Positions 29,401 through 38,154 of a stretch of 64,000 nucleotides of DNA are shown piece by piece (positions within the stretch are counted from its first letter, which is position 1; each line of letters opens with the position of its first letter). Origin of the DNA: an uncultured Flavobacterium sp. (GTDB taxonomy: Bacteria > Bacteroidota > Bacteroidia > Flavobacteriales > Flavobacteriaceae); NCBI RefSeq assembly GCF_963422545.1, contig NZ_OY730258.1, forward strand, positions 20,105 through 84,104, given 5' to 3'. The translations under genes were made by a program, and so were the position numbers. A model generated the notes under the pieces. That model ran no database searches. It saw only the letters and a list, made by a program, of their open reading frames with translations, and was not told the DNA's origin.

Positions 29401-29606
29401 ACACTTGTGAACTATATCCGCTTACGAGTTTGTTTAAAGACAATATACATGAAGGACTTTCTACCGTAGAACTATATCAGGATACGTATATATGGGACAA
29501 CACGCAAGTGAAAACTTTTTTGAAAGGAAGTGATATTAAAGAGCCTGTATTCGACAAGAAAGTATTAGATGCTTATCTCCTTTATCTGGGTATAAATTTT
29601 TCGTAA
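26493..29606 (+). CDS. Stand-alone NRPS-like A-T-R reductase
   Basis: 1037 residues from the ATG at 26493 (a TTG 30 bases upstream is also in frame). Adenylation domain about 25-540: A3 YTSGSTGNPKGV (near 193), A4 FDIAVWEIW, A5 YYGPTECT, A8 GRIDNQVKIRGYRIELGEIE, catalytic Lys528 in NANGKTDL. Carrier domain: DNFFDIGGDSLL with the phosphopantetheine Ser584. Reductase domain from about 665: Rossmann motif LTGVTGFIG and Tyr836-xxx-Lys840 (YVRSK) of extended SDRs. The enzyme should activate one amino or carboxylic acid and release it as an aldehyde or alcohol. There is no condensation domain, partner NRPS or phosphopantetheinyl transferase nearby. Binding-pocket residues read by alignment to PheA are D-I-W-G-F-A-Y-V-Y-K, a set I do not recognise. 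Confidence 0.92.
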   Translation: MNASNPNHEVYGSQQNSAPTHLTEQEKNHLLYTFNDTSTLNANHITLPDLFKETVHKYKNNTAIVCGNDSITYQQLDEESNKVANYLLSIGISTESLVPIQLNRSIELIISILGILKSGAAYIPLDYSLPHKRVSYIIADAEAKIIITDSVNTGLISKEAKCISLSDAVVQQQSTEPLSITISRDNLAYVIYTSGSTGNPKGVMVAHHSIQHLITWHNKHFNVTANSSLSFVTGSGFDIAVWEIWSSLVAGSVLYIADNDERTNAAQLLDYYGRNKITHGFAPTVLVPDIVKESQQKKLSLIYLFTAGEKLKPVNTHGLPYILVDYYGPTECTVYATFYTVNRTDGLYVSSIGKPIANTQAYVLSPQLDLLPIGAVGELCISGACLSKGYWRQPELTNQKFIAHPFKPEEKLYKTGDLVRWQDEGNIEYIGRIDNQVKIRGYRIELGEIENALMSIPNVNKAVVIAKENNKQYKTLVAFIVLDKKINKVNEPTSTNDIRQHLKQELPGYMIPAHFILTEEMPMNANGKTDLNRLQEFSLQHNPGVGIMAPKTEAEEIITHIWADLLERAEIDITDNFFDIGGDSLLVAVAVTDITSKMNVKVYMRDLYQYPTIQSLAAKLTERKIAVADIPEEDVEPVIELQKDVYLSPDTVITGSFDTNKLIDPTHIFLTGVTGFIGINLVEELLTKTEAVIYCLIRAKNEYDALLKINELLDKFQISISEELKKRIVPIIGDLTKKNLGLPDKQFDMLSDTIDVIYHSASSVNFIQPYSYMKATNVDGLREIVHFAAHNKLKCLVLLSTISVYSWGHVFTNKTVMTEQDDIKQNILAISKDIGYVRSKYVMEEIADLAASKGLPVITYRLGYAMCHETSGASAPYQWWAGLVKLCLKHNTYPALTELREGLITVDYMVKSMAHISKNPDAIGHKFNLIASPETNLTLDQFFQLLHKYYPLQLNKLPYKEWRKLWEDNNTCELYPLTSLFKDNIHEGLSTVELYQDTYIWDNTQVKTFLKGSDIKEPVFDKKVLDAYLLYLGINFS

Positions 29607-30204
29607 TGCTTTTAGATTTAATTTAATAATTGTTTCATCCTTTTTTTTCAAATCAGCTATAAATAATTCGAGAATTGTCCTCTTAGAATTTAGAAAGAAG
29701 AACTATCCCAAGCTCTTAAAATTTTATAAGTTACATTTGTTAACTTTATTAATAAATTTTAAAAAAATTGTGAGTGTACCTATTGGTGCACCTGTTCTTA
29801 GAGAAGCTTGTAAAGTCCTGTGTTTATTAGGGTTCAGAATAAAGATTGCGGAGCTTCTTTACGCTTCAATAAATGGGTTAAATTTATATACCCAAGAGTT
29901 AGCATATATACATGTAAAATAAACTTAGAACTTGGTCAAACCTTTAAAAGATCCAATGTAAATCTTAATTTACTTCAAAAAAAGGATAATTTGTATAACC
30001 TCGTGCTTCGCCTCCTCCAAATTGAGTATGATTATCTGAAATTCTATTTAAGATCAAATTTTGTTTTACTCTCACAGGATAATCAGGATTGGTTAAAAAA
30101 TTTGGTTTCCATTTTGCTGAAATTTAGGCATGAGTATAACCGTTAATGGCTATTTGGCTATCAAAGACTGTTTATTGATGCGTTACATCAACACTTTTAT
30201 ATTA
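29607..30204. other. Region without a convincing intact gene
   Basis: Short plus-strand frames (29737-29922, 29820-30146) have poor protein character and no ribosome site. A minus-strand relic is described separately. The first 130 bases are AT-rich and may hold the 3' end of the NRPS-like transcript. Confidence 0.4.
29965..30123 (-). pseudogene. Possible C-terminal relic of an unknown protein
   Basis: A 52-codon minus-strand frame with no start codon, bounded by a stop on its 5' side, encodes ISAKWKPNFLTNPDYPV... and HTQFGGGEARGYTNYPFF. The Gly/aromatic motif is more protein-like than the overlapping plus-strand frame. I do not recognise the family; it may be the last piece of a deleted gene. 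Confidence 0.3.
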
Positions 30205-30924
30205 TTATTTTTGCTGGGATTTAAGGTTGTGACCTGACAGAATGACTGCGGAGCTTTCAGTCACATCTAGCTGGAGATTATCAACATTCATATGGCCAAT
30301 ATCTAATAAAGATACCCCTTGTATTTTTACCGCAACATTCTTCACCTTGATTATTGGTGATTGTTTCAGATCAGGATTCATTTCGAATATTACCTGAGAG
30401 GAATCACGCTGATTAATGGATAGCTTATCAAAATTATGTGTGTTGCTTTCTACTTCAATTCTTGATTTACCGGTCAAATTGATTTGCAATTCTTTTTGAT
30501 CAAGTTTTACAAATTCGAAATTCGTATTATAACCATCGATCGCTAATAATTGAGGTGCTGCGATACGAACCAATACATTGGTTTCCATCCATGATTTTTT
30601 ATATAGATCGGTCGGGCATTTAACGAACTGGAGATGTAAGGTGTCCCCCGATACATAGGTTTTAACGCTATCTTTATCGTATCCGCCCCAATAGTCGAGT
30701 ACTCTGACAGAACAATTTTTCTGTTGCTCAAATACGATATTGGTTACATTACCACCATCAATTTTTAAATACTTAAATGGTGTAGTGGAAATTTTATTGT
30801 AATTCCAGTAATAATCACTTTTATCTGCGCTGTCATATCGTTTCTTCAATATGACATTAGAGGCGAACAGACATATCACAAATGCACCCAGCATCATGAC
30901 CAATATTTTTGAACTTAGTTTCAT
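30205..30924 (-). CDS. Membrane-anchored or exported beta-solenoid-like protein (GIN/DUF2807-like)
   Basis: 239 residues. An N-terminal hydrophobic segment (about 7-25) is followed by a domain rich in short beta strands (FKYLKIDGGNVTNIVFEQQ, LAIDGYNTNFEF, LDVTESSAVILSGHNL) that resembles the 'putative auto-transporter adhesin, head GIN' family often found beside ABC and GntR genes in Bacteroidota. Its ATG overlaps the GntR stop (TAATG arrangement), so it is the last gene of a four-gene operon. The family assignment is moderate; role unknown. Confidence 0.65.
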   Translation of the reverse strand: MKLSSKILVMMLGAFVICLFASNVILKKRYDSADKSDYYWNYNKISTTPFKYLKIDGGNVTNIVFEQQKNCSVRVLDYWGGYDKDSVKTYVSGDTLHLQFVKCPTDLYKKSWMETNVLVRIAAPQLLAIDGYNTNFEFVKLDQKELQINLTGKSRIEVESNTHNFDKLSINQRDSSQVIFEMNPDLKQSPIIKVKNVAVKIQGVSLLDIGHMNVDNLQLDVTESSAVILSGHNLKSQQK

Positions 30925-31304
30925 TATTTCGTTTCTTTAAAATTTTCTTTAATAAATTCTTCAAATCGTTTCGTTACGTCTTCGCCAGAAACTTTTAACA
31001 AGTACATATTTCTAAACATCACAGGTAAATCATTTTTAATAAACAGATCCCTTCGAAACTTCAATACTTTTTCTGGACCATCTTCAGATACAAAATAACC
31101 TACGCCGCGTTTATTGGCGATGACTTCCTCCTGTTGCAGATAATCATAGGTTCTCTGTATCGTATTAGGTGTTACTTCCATAAATATTGCCAGTTCACGG
31201 ATGCTTGATATTTTATCTCCCGGCAACCATTTGTCAAGCAGGATCTGTTCACACACGTATTCCGCTATTTGTAAATAAATCGCTTGTTTATCTCTGAATT
31301 CCAT
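30924..31304 (-). CDS. GntR-family regulator, YtrA type
   Basis: 126 residues: an N-terminal winged helix (IYLQIAEYVCEQILLDKW...SIRELAIFMEVTPNTIQRTYDYLQQE, about 9-65) and a short C-terminal helical tail instead of a ligand domain, the layout of the YtrA subfamily. These repressors usually control the ABC transporter operon they belong to. The start follows the permease stop directly, and the stop overlaps the next gene. Confidence 0.93.
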   Translation of the reverse strand: MEFRDKQAIYLQIAEYVCEQILLDKWLPGDKISSIRELAIFMEVTPNTIQRTYDYLQQEEVIANKRGVGYFVSEDGPEKVLKFRRDLFIKNDLPVMFRNMYLLKVSGEDVTKRFEEFIKENFKETK

Positions 31305-32099
31305 CTACACTTCTTTTTCTTTTAGTCTTAAATAAGCTAATACCCACAAAGCTGCCGGTATTAAATAGGCAATAGCAAAACTAGCCGCGTTTGCCGGTGC
31401 CGACGGCATATCAATGATACCAATTTCTTTATCCACTTTTAAAAAAATATTTCTAAATGGTACAGCAAGATCGATATGCTCAAAAAAGAAGGAAGCAAAA
31501 AACAGATTAAGGAAATATGTACCGATAATGAGTATGCAAATTAACAACGATACTTTTATATAACTTACCTTATTAAAATACAATGAACCTAAAAGCATCG
31601 CCCCTGAAATATTAAAGAACGTAGCAAATACAAGTCGTGAAATCGAATTGTTAAAAGAAAAGATTTCAACTGAGTTATAAAGGATCTGGTAATTAATTGC
31701 GTTATGATCCAGGTTATTTCGGTAACTGTTTACAAAAAACACATCTATCAGCCGGTAGAAGCCCAAATAAATAATTACAAACAAGACACCGGATATAATT
31801 ATTCCACAAAGCCATTTTTCCAGATGCGAAGCAGGCAGCAGTAAATATGATACTCCATTGGATTTAGAGGAAAAATAGCCAAACACAGAGGAGGCCATAA
31901 AACTTCCTCCCACAAGAAATCCCAAAATAAATGCACTTAACTGCGCTTTACCGATCCCTATCATTGATTGTACGATAGCATAGGTAAGCAGAGTGATTGT
32001 GATTGTAACAGCCAATAAGCCAATCAACATAGCTGGCTGTTCCAGAACAGACTTTTTTAATAGCCAGGTAAATCGTTTAATATCGAATACATCATTCAT
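31305..32099 (-). CDS. ABC transporter permease
   Basis: 264 residues with about six hydrophobic segments (e.g. AMLIGLLAVTITITLLTYAI, IIISGVLFVIIYLGFY and a C-terminal AIAYLIPAALWVLAYL). No catalytic motifs. It overlaps the ATPase gene by 8 bases. It resembles the permeases of YtrA-controlled, possibly bacitracin- or envelope-stress-linked transporters of Bacteroidota; the substrate is unknown. Confidence 0.85.
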   Translation of the reverse strand: MNDVFDIKRFTWLLKKSVLEQPAMLIGLLAVTITITLLTYAIVQSMIGIGKAQLSAFILGFLVGGSFMASSVFGYFSSKSNGVSYLLLPASHLEKWLCGIIISGVLFVIIYLGFYRLIDVFFVNSYRNNLDHNAINYQILYNSVEIFSFNNSISRLVFATFFNISGAMLLGSLYFNKVSYIKVSLLICILIIGTYFLNLFFASFFFEHIDLAVPFRNIFLKVDKEIGIIDMPSAPANAASFAIAYLIPAALWVLAYLRLKEKEV

Positions 32100-32946
32100 G
32101 ATTGTTGTTTTTAGCGGTAAATATTTGTTTTAATAATTGGGGGTTTTGAGTAGTACCATTGAAAAGGTGCTCCAGGTTTAGCCGTGAATCTTCACCAGTT
32201 GTATTTTCCCGTACGATTGAGGTTCCCTTCAAATGCTCTTCCGCGTATATTACTTTGATTTCTGCCGGAAGCTCGCTAACCGTTTCAAAATGCAGTTTAC
32301 TGGTTATCTCATCAATGGAAGCACTCAGGAGGAGATTACCACTGTCAATAATTACTACCTGATCGATTAGATTCTCCAAGTCTCTGGTTTGGTGGGTAGA
32401 AATAAAAATGATCCGTTTGTCATTCATTACCGAAGCAATTAGCTTCCTGAATTGCGTTTTTGAAGGAATATCCAAACCATTCGTCGGTTCATCCATTAAT
32501 ATTACCTTCGTATTGCAGGCAAGGGCAAATGCGATAATAAACTTCTTTTGCTGCCCAAAAGAAAGCGCACTCAGCTTACCAGGTACAACTACTTCAAGTT
32601 CCTTTAAATAAACAAAGAGTTGATCAGCATTGAAATCCGGGTAAAAAATTCCGAATAAGGCGGTATATTGTTTAACCGTTATAGCGGGCACAAAACATTC
32701 TTCAGGAATATAATAAACCGCCCTTAAAAAAGAGGGCAATCTTTTTTGAGGAATCATGCCATCAACACTTACGCATCCTCCTATCGGAAAAAGTGATCCC
32801 GCAATATTTTTCAGTAAGGTTGATTTGCCTGCACCATTTTTGCCAAGTAAGCCATATATGTTACCCTCAATAAGGGAAAGGGATAAATCTTTATAAAGTA
32901 AATTTCCCTTTTTATAGCCGAACGAGAGATTAGAAATATTTATCAT
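32092..32946 (-). CDS. ABC transporter ATP-binding protein
   Basis: 284 residues. Walker A GLLGKNGAGKST (about 33-44), signature-like ALSFGQQKKF, Walker B VILMDEPTNGLD and the switch His in FISTHQTRDL are all present. The signature SFGQQ replaces the canonical LSGGQ, as is common in this exporter group. It is the first gene of the minus-strand operon ATPase-permease-GntR-GIN. The operon appears more GC-rich than its flanks, hinting at transfer. Confidence 0.93.
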   Translation of the reverse strand: MINISNLSFGYKKGNLLYKDLSLSLIEGNIYGLLGKNGAGKSTLLKNIAGSLFPIGGCVSVDGMIPQKRLPSFLRAVYYIPEECFVPAITVKQYTALFGIFYPDFNADQLFVYLKELEVVVPGKLSALSFGQQKKFIIAFALACNTKVILMDEPTNGLDIPSKTQFRKLIASVMNDKRIIFISTHQTRDLENLIDQVVIIDSGNLLLSASIDEITSKLHFETVSELPAEIKVIYAEEHLKGTSIVRENTTGEDSRLNLEHLFNGTTQNPQLLKQIFTAKNNNHE

Positions 32947-33136
32947 TGTACAACTGTATTAGTTAAGTATTACACTGCAAATATATAATAATTATTTATT
33001 ATTCCAAATTATTTAAAAAAATCTCTATTAATTAAACAAAATACCTCATTTTCATCGATTTACCATTGGAGTCAGTGCAGATACGGGAGCCCCCAGAATT
33101 GCCAAAAAACTATCAGTGATCTGTATTAAAGTTTCC

Positions 33137-33373
33137 CTAGCGTTTGTCGCTAAAATAATGATGGTAAACCAGTCCTACTTTTGATTTGATATCGTATTTT
33201 TCAAATAAAGCTGCGCTGTAAATTTCAATGGATTTTATTGACAAATTCATAATTTCTGCCATCTGTTCATAGATTAATTCTCTTTCGTTGCAAACTAATC
33301 TTAGAAAATCGAACTCTCGCTGTGTTAAAACAATATTTTCTTTTTTCTCATAATTGTATAAAATAGAGTTTAA
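33137..33373 (-). pseudogene. C-terminal relic of a LuxR-family regulator
   Basis: A 78-codon frame without a start codon encodes YEKKENIVLTQREFDFLRLV, then IYEQMAEIMNLSIKSIEIY and a stop after SDKR. This is the GerE/LuxR helix-turn-helix, with LTQRE at its start and the recognition helix MNLSIKSIEIY. The N-terminal receiver or sensor part is gone. It lies between the ABC operon and the AraC gene. Confidence 0.75.
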
Positions 33374-33429
33374 TTATGAGGTCTTTTGTAAACTAAAAAA
33401 ATGTATTTTTAAATTTTATTATCAAATAG

Positions 33430-34533
33430 ATGGGATTAATACTTGATTTTATATTAATAACAGGAATTCTACTCTGTATTATTATATTAATTGGCTTATT
33501 TAAATTAAAATTAAAGCAAATTCCTCATAAAATCTTAATTGTATTTTGGAGTATAATTATGTTGTCATTATTACATTTTTATACAATGCTCCATAACTTA
33601 GATAGTCTATTTGCAATAACATATGTATTTGAAAATGGCTCAAGATTTATATTAGCTCCATTAATTTATGTATATATAAAATCATTATTACCTCCACCAA
33701 ATAAAGCATTTATAAAAAATCATTTATTTCATTTTATCCCTTTTATAGTTTATTTTGTTTTTTATATCCTCCCTGTAATCATTCTTACTAAAATAATTAA
33801 AAAAGATTTCTATCCCTATCTGAATTTTATCGATGAAAACTTTAATCAAGGCTTATGGCAAGACTTATTTTCCTTATTTTATTTTTATTTATCATTAAGG
33901 TTATTTTTTAGAGTTAAAAAAGGTATGACTGCTAATTATTCTAATTTTAAAGAGAAAGATTTTCTATGGATTAAAAAATTCATCTACAGCTTCTTAATAG
34001 TTATCATACTTGATTTAACGCTGGTCTTTTTATCTATATTTGGAAAATATAATGGTAATGAATTAGGATTTATAACTATGATTTTTACAGTTATTTCTAT
34101 GATTTATTTAGGCTATTATGGATTAACACAATCTTCCATTTTTCTACCTGATTTTTTAACAAACGAAAAACCTGCGAATAGACAAATCAATCCCGAAGAA
34201 TTGACTGTTTTAAAAAGAAAAGTAACACAGGCATTAGAAGAAGAAAAACTGTATTTATCTCCGGATTTAACATTAAGAACATTAGCAAATAGTATAGAAT
34301 TGTCTGAAAGAAAATTGTCAAGTCTTATTAATGATGAAATGAATACTACTTTCTACGATTTAATAAATAACTTTAGAGTTCAAGAAGCAAAAAAGAGACT
34401 TAAATCGTCTGATTATAATAAATACACAGTAGTTGCTATTGGAGATTCATGTGGTTTCAATTCAAAGAGCAGTTTTTATAGAATTTTTAAAAGTGAAACA
34501 AGCCTTACTCCCACTCAATTCAAAAATTCTTAA
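33430..34533 (+). CDS. Membrane-anchored AraC-family regulator
   Basis: 367 residues. About seven hydrophobic segments fill residues 5-235 (e.g. FILITGILLCIIILIGLF, FIPFIVYFVFYILPVIIL). A C-terminal AraC HTH occupies about 260-367 (LTLRTLANSIELSERKLSSLIND, and AIGDSCGFNSKSSFYRIFK with TPTQFKNS). This 7TM-AraC layout is common in Flavobacteriia and presumably senses a membrane or external signal. It precedes the M61-amidohydrolase gene by about 100 bases on the same strand and may regulate it. Confidence 0.9.
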   Translation: MGLILDFILITGILLCIIILIGLFKLKLKQIPHKILIVFWSIIMLSLLHFYTMLHNLDSLFAITYVFENGSRFILAPLIYVYIKSLLPPPNKAFIKNHLFHFIPFIVYFVFYILPVIILTKIIKKDFYPYLNFIDENFNQGLWQDLFSLFYFYLSLRLFFRVKKGMTANYSNFKEKDFLWIKKFIYSFLIVIILDLTLVFLSIFGKYNGNELGFITMIFTVISMIYLGYYGLTQSSIFLPDFLTNEKPANRQINPEELTVLKRKVTQALEEEKLYLSPDLTLRTLANSIELSERKLSSLINDEMNTTFYDLINNFRVQEAKKRLKSSDYNKYTVVAIGDSCGFNSKSSFYRIFKSETSLTPTQFKNS

Positions 34534-34637
34534 ATTAAATATGTCCCACTACGTGTAATGAGACTTATTGACTTTGAAAATTAATAGTAGTTAGGTAATT
34601 AAGTTTAACCTTTGCCATCAATCAAACTTAATTAAAA

Positions 34638-37496
34638 ATGAAACATATCAAATTTATTATTGTACTTCTATCGCTTATAAGCTGTAATTCTGCAAAGAGC
34701 ATAAATAATTTACTTACTAATAATTCAATCATTGACTGCAGTATTGATTTAACAAAAGCTGCTGATGACAAATTACCTGTTACAATAATTTTACATAATA
34801 ACACTTCAGGATTTTTAATTTACCGATTACCAAAAGTGGTCCAAGGCACTTATGACGTTAGTGATTTTGGTCAGTTTGTTGATAATTTTGAAGCATTCGA
34901 TGCCAAAGGGAATAAAATACCCACTACTAAAATTGATGCAAATTCTTGGGAAATTAAAAATGCTAAAGACCTAAATAAAATCACATATTTAGTAAATGAT
35001 ACTTTTGACAGTAAAGGAATAAATGATTTATGTAAACCTCAATTTCCTGCGGGTACAAATATTGAATTAAATAATTATGTATTAAATCTACATGGTTTTA
35101 TAGGTTATTTTGATTCACTTATTGATGTTGGATATAATTTGACGATAAAAGCGCCTACAAAATTTAATTATGCTACTGCTTTAAAACTAGTTGATAAAGT
35201 TGATAACGAAAAAAGTAAAGCAACAACCTATAACTTTTTCGCAGCTCGCTATTTTGATTTAGTTGATAATCCTATGATGTTTGGAGCATTAGATGCTGAA
35301 GAATTTATGATTAATGGTATTAAAATTGTTCTTAGTATCTATTCACCAAATAAAGTATATAATGCTAAAGAACTTAAGGATATCGTTTTAAATACGATGC
35401 AGTCTCAGGCAAATTATCTCAAAGACTTTAAGACAACATCGAGATACGATATTCAAATCTATTTTTTTGATGGTATTGTCATTAATCCAAAAGATTATGG
35501 CGCTTTAGAACATCATACGTCAACAGTGATGGTTTTACCTGAAAACACAAAGAAAGAGGTGCTTTATAATGATTTAAAGTATTTTATTTCTCACGAGTTT
35601 TTTCATACCATTACTCCATTAAGTATACATTCTGAAGATGTTCATAATTTTAACTATAACAATCCTACTTTTTCAAAACACTTATGGATGTATGAAGGTG
35701 TGACTGAGTATTTTTCTAAACTATTTCAAATCGATCAAAAACTAATCAGTAATCAAGACTTTTATGATATTATTTTAGAAAAAATCCAAAATTCAAAAAA
35801 ATATGATGATGAAATAAGCTTCACTTATATGAGTGAAAACATTCTTAAAGATTCCTGCCATAAAAATTATCCAAATGTTTATCAAAAAGGAGCTTTAGTA
35901 GCCATGTGCTTAGACATTTTAATTAGAAATGAAAGTGATGGTAAAAGAGGCTTACTATCTTTAATGAATGAATTATCAATTAAATATGGAAAAAAGATTC
36001 CTTTTCAAGACGATAATTTAATTAATGAAATTACAAAGATGACTTATCCATCAGTAGGTTCTTTTTTAAACAATCATGTTGAGGGTAAAATTCCAATACC
36101 ATATCAAAAGTATTTTGATATGGTTGGTTTAGATTTAAAAGGTGAAAAGATAATAAGCATTGAAAAACCAACTTATAAGCAATTGACCGTAAGAGATTCC
36201 TGGCTCAATCAGCATTCAAATACAATCGCATTTGAAAACGTGAATGTGATACCAATGAATGAAGAAATTGTTCTAAAAAATCAAAGAGTAATTACATTAG
36301 ATGATAAAATAATAAGTATTCAACCAAGTTCTGAAAAACCTAGTATTCCTCTCCAAACAGTTATAGATGGTACAGGTAAATATTTAATTCCTGGGCTTTC
36401 TGAAATGCACTATCATTGGAGAAATGCCAGAGCAATAGAAAATGAATTTAAACTACTCATTGCCAATGGCATTACTACAGTTCGCAATATGGCTGAATAT
36501 GATGGCCAAGATCATATTTCGATAAAGAAAAAAGCTCAAAAAGAAGAAATTTTAGCCCCAAACTACTTTACTACAGGACCTTACTTATCTGCTGCTAATT
36601 TTCATGATTTTAATGATGCTATAAGAATAGTAAAAGAGCATAAAGACAAAGGGTATGATTTTTTAAAAATTGGTGATGGAGATGGCATCTCAAAAGAAAT
36701 TTATTTAAAAATATTAGAGGAAGCCCAGAAATATAATATTCCTGTTATTGGACACGGACAACATAATTTGCCGTTAGAATTTTCACTACGTATGAAATCT
36801 ATTGAACATATTGAAGAGTTTATTTATATTTTTAATAAGGGCAACTTTAAATATTTAAATAATGATGCTGATTTTTTAAACAATGCTGCTAAACAAATAA
36901 AGAATAGTGGCGTGTATGTAGCTCCGACTCTTGTGATTTTTGAAATGATTACCCAATATCTGGTTGATAGTAAATTTTCAAAATTAAAAGTAAATCAGGA
37001 AGCCAAATATTTAACGCATTCACAGTATAATGAATGGTTAACAGATAAAAATCATTACAGAGCAGATTTCAAAGGAAAAGATTTAGGAGGTGTGGATGCT
37101 TTAACATTATTCAATAATTATTTTGAATGGATGAAAAAATTTACTAAAATTTTACAAAGCAAAGGGGTTCCTTTATTAACCGGTAGTGATACATTTGGCA
37201 TGGTTGTACCAGGTTTTTCACTTCATCATGAATTTGAATTTTTACAAGAATCTGGACTTACTCCTTTTGAAATATTAACCGCCAGTACAGTAAATTCTTC
37301 TAGATATTTAAATACTATTTCATCTGAAGGAACAATTTCAGAAGGAAAAAATGCGAATTTAGTTTTATTGAACAATAACCCCTTACTAGACATTAAAAAT
37401 ACAAAAAGTATTGAAGGTGTGATGTTGAAAGGCAAATGGTATGATAGAGAACAATTAAATAAATTTCTGAAAGATGTAGAATTATTAAATGATTAA
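34638..37496 (+). CDS. M61 peptidase-amidohydrolase fusion, exported lipoprotein
   Basis: 952 residues. Signal with lipobox SLISC (Cys16). Residues about 35-500 form an M61 glycyl-aminopeptidase-like region: zinc site HEFFH (His319, Glu320, His323) and third ligand Glu353 in WMYEGVTEYF. The usual C-terminal PDZ domain is not evident. From about 535 to 945 there is an amidohydrolase: IPGLSEMHYHW (His591, His593), VIGHGQH, SIEHIEEF, and the late Asp in LTGSDTFG, like the imidazolonepropionase/prolidase-type group. The two metal sites in one chain suggest sequential trimming of a dipeptide-like or N-acyl amino-acid substrate. No frame break is seen between the halves. The gene is strongly AT-rich. 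Confidence 0.85.
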   Translation: MKHIKFIIVLLSLISCNSAKSINNLLTNNSIIDCSIDLTKAADDKLPVTIILHNNTSGFLIYRLPKVVQGTYDVSDFGQFVDNFEAFDAKGNKIPTTKIDANSWEIKNAKDLNKITYLVNDTFDSKGINDLCKPQFPAGTNIELNNYVLNLHGFIGYFDSLIDVGYNLTIKAPTKFNYATALKLVDKVDNEKSKATTYNFFAARYFDLVDNPMMFGALDAEEFMINGIKIVLSIYSPNKVYNAKELKDIVLNTMQSQANYLKDFKTTSRYDIQIYFFDGIVINPKDYGALEHHTSTVMVLPENTKKEVLYNDLKYFISHEFFHTITPLSIHSEDVHNFNYNNPTFSKHLWMYEGVTEYFSKLFQIDQKLISNQDFYDIILEKIQNSKKYDDEISFTYMSENILKDSCHKNYPNVYQKGALVAMCLDILIRNESDGKRGLLSLMNELSIKYGKKIPFQDDNLINEITKMTYPSVGSFLNNHVEGKIPIPYQKYFDMVGLDLKGEKIISIEKPTYKQLTVRDSWLNQHSNTIAFENVNVIPMNEEIVLKNQRVITLDDKIISIQPSSEKPSIPLQTVIDGTGKYLIPGLSEMHYHWRNARAIENEFKLLIANGITTVRNMAEYDGQDHISIKKKAQKEEILAPNYFTTGPYLSAANFHDFNDAIRIVKEHKDKGYDFLKIGDGDGISKEIYLKILEEAQKYNIPVIGHGQHNLPLEFSLRMKSIEHIEEFIYIFNKGNFKYLNNDADFLNNAAKQIKNSGVYVAPTLVIFEMITQYLVDSKFSKLKVNQEAKYLTHSQYNEWLTDKNHYRADFKGKDLGGVDALTLFNNYFEWMKKFTKILQSKGVPLLTGSDTFGMVVPGFSLHHEFEFLQESGLTPFEILTASTVNSSRYLNTISSEGTISEGKNANLVLLNNNPLLDIKNTKSIEGVMLKGKWYDREQLNKFLKDVELLND

Positions 37497-37725
37497 ATTA
37501 TTTTCATATAATGGCCTAATTCTACACATAGTTTTAATTATGAGATTTTTGACATTTTCATCTTCCAAAATAATTTTAACTAAAACGCTATAAAATGAAA
37601 TTATATAATATAACATCAAAAATTTTGAAACATTGAATGAACCTCAATCTAAAATATTTTACTTCTTTGCAATCTATCATTGAAACGAGTCACCCCCTCC
37701 TTTTTCAATTTAAAATTCTGTTATC

Positions 37726-37828
37726 ATAATTTCCATTAAAAGTTTCAACGATATATATAATATTCTACTTATACAAAACTTTATTGAATTTGGATTTAAT
37801 ACCAGCTTGAAAATCTAAATATTCAAAC
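37726..37828. repeat. Dispersed ~100-bp repeat family C, copy 2
   Basis: Matches 16345-16446 along its length by eye, beginning ATAATTTCCATTA and including the TATATATAATAT run, AACTTTATTGAATTTGG and CAGCTTGAAAA. Confidence 0.5.
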
Positions 37829-37875
37829 TTTATTTCACTACATAACTATAAATTACATTTATTTTTGTGCTTCTA

Positions 37876-37950
37876 TTTTTGTGGCAAAATCGTGGCACAT
37901 GGGAATTGGAATGGATACCTTTTTTGCAACAAAAAGTTAAGGCCGTTTTA
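37876..37950. repeat. Dispersed repeat family A, copy 4 (halves in swapped order)
   Basis: The right-arm sequence (TTTTTGTGGCAAAATCGTGGCAC, 37876-37898) comes first. The left-arm sequence (GGATACC then TTTTTTTGCAACAAAAAGTT, 37913-37938) follows. Copies 1 and 2 have the opposite order, so this looks like the junction of two adjacent units. Confidence 0.55.
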
Positions 37951-37994
37951 ATAAAAAGAGGTTAACGATTTGTTTTCTGACGCTACATTTTCCT

Positions 37995-38154
37995 TCGATC
38001 CCCAACAGGACATCCAAACCAAATTTATAAAGCCACTGGAAGACAGATAACTACATATAATAAGCCAATTTCTTCAAATCATCCAAAAAAAATGTTGAAA
38101 TTTGTCCCGTCGGGGTCACAAAAAATCCCATTTCTAACGAAGTGGGATTTTTTT
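37995..38154. repeat. Palindromic repeat family B, copy 1, with hairpin
   Basis: Starts TCGATCCCCAACAGGACATCC and ends TTTGTCCCGTCGGGGTCAC at 38119, so the ends are inverted relatives (GACCCC...GGGACA). A hairpin AAATCCCATTTCTAACGAAG/TGGGATTTTTTT follows at 38123-38154. The same element-plus-hairpin arrangement recurs at 39886-40052 and 45151-45310, and its right end at 53122-53175. Confidence 0.7.
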
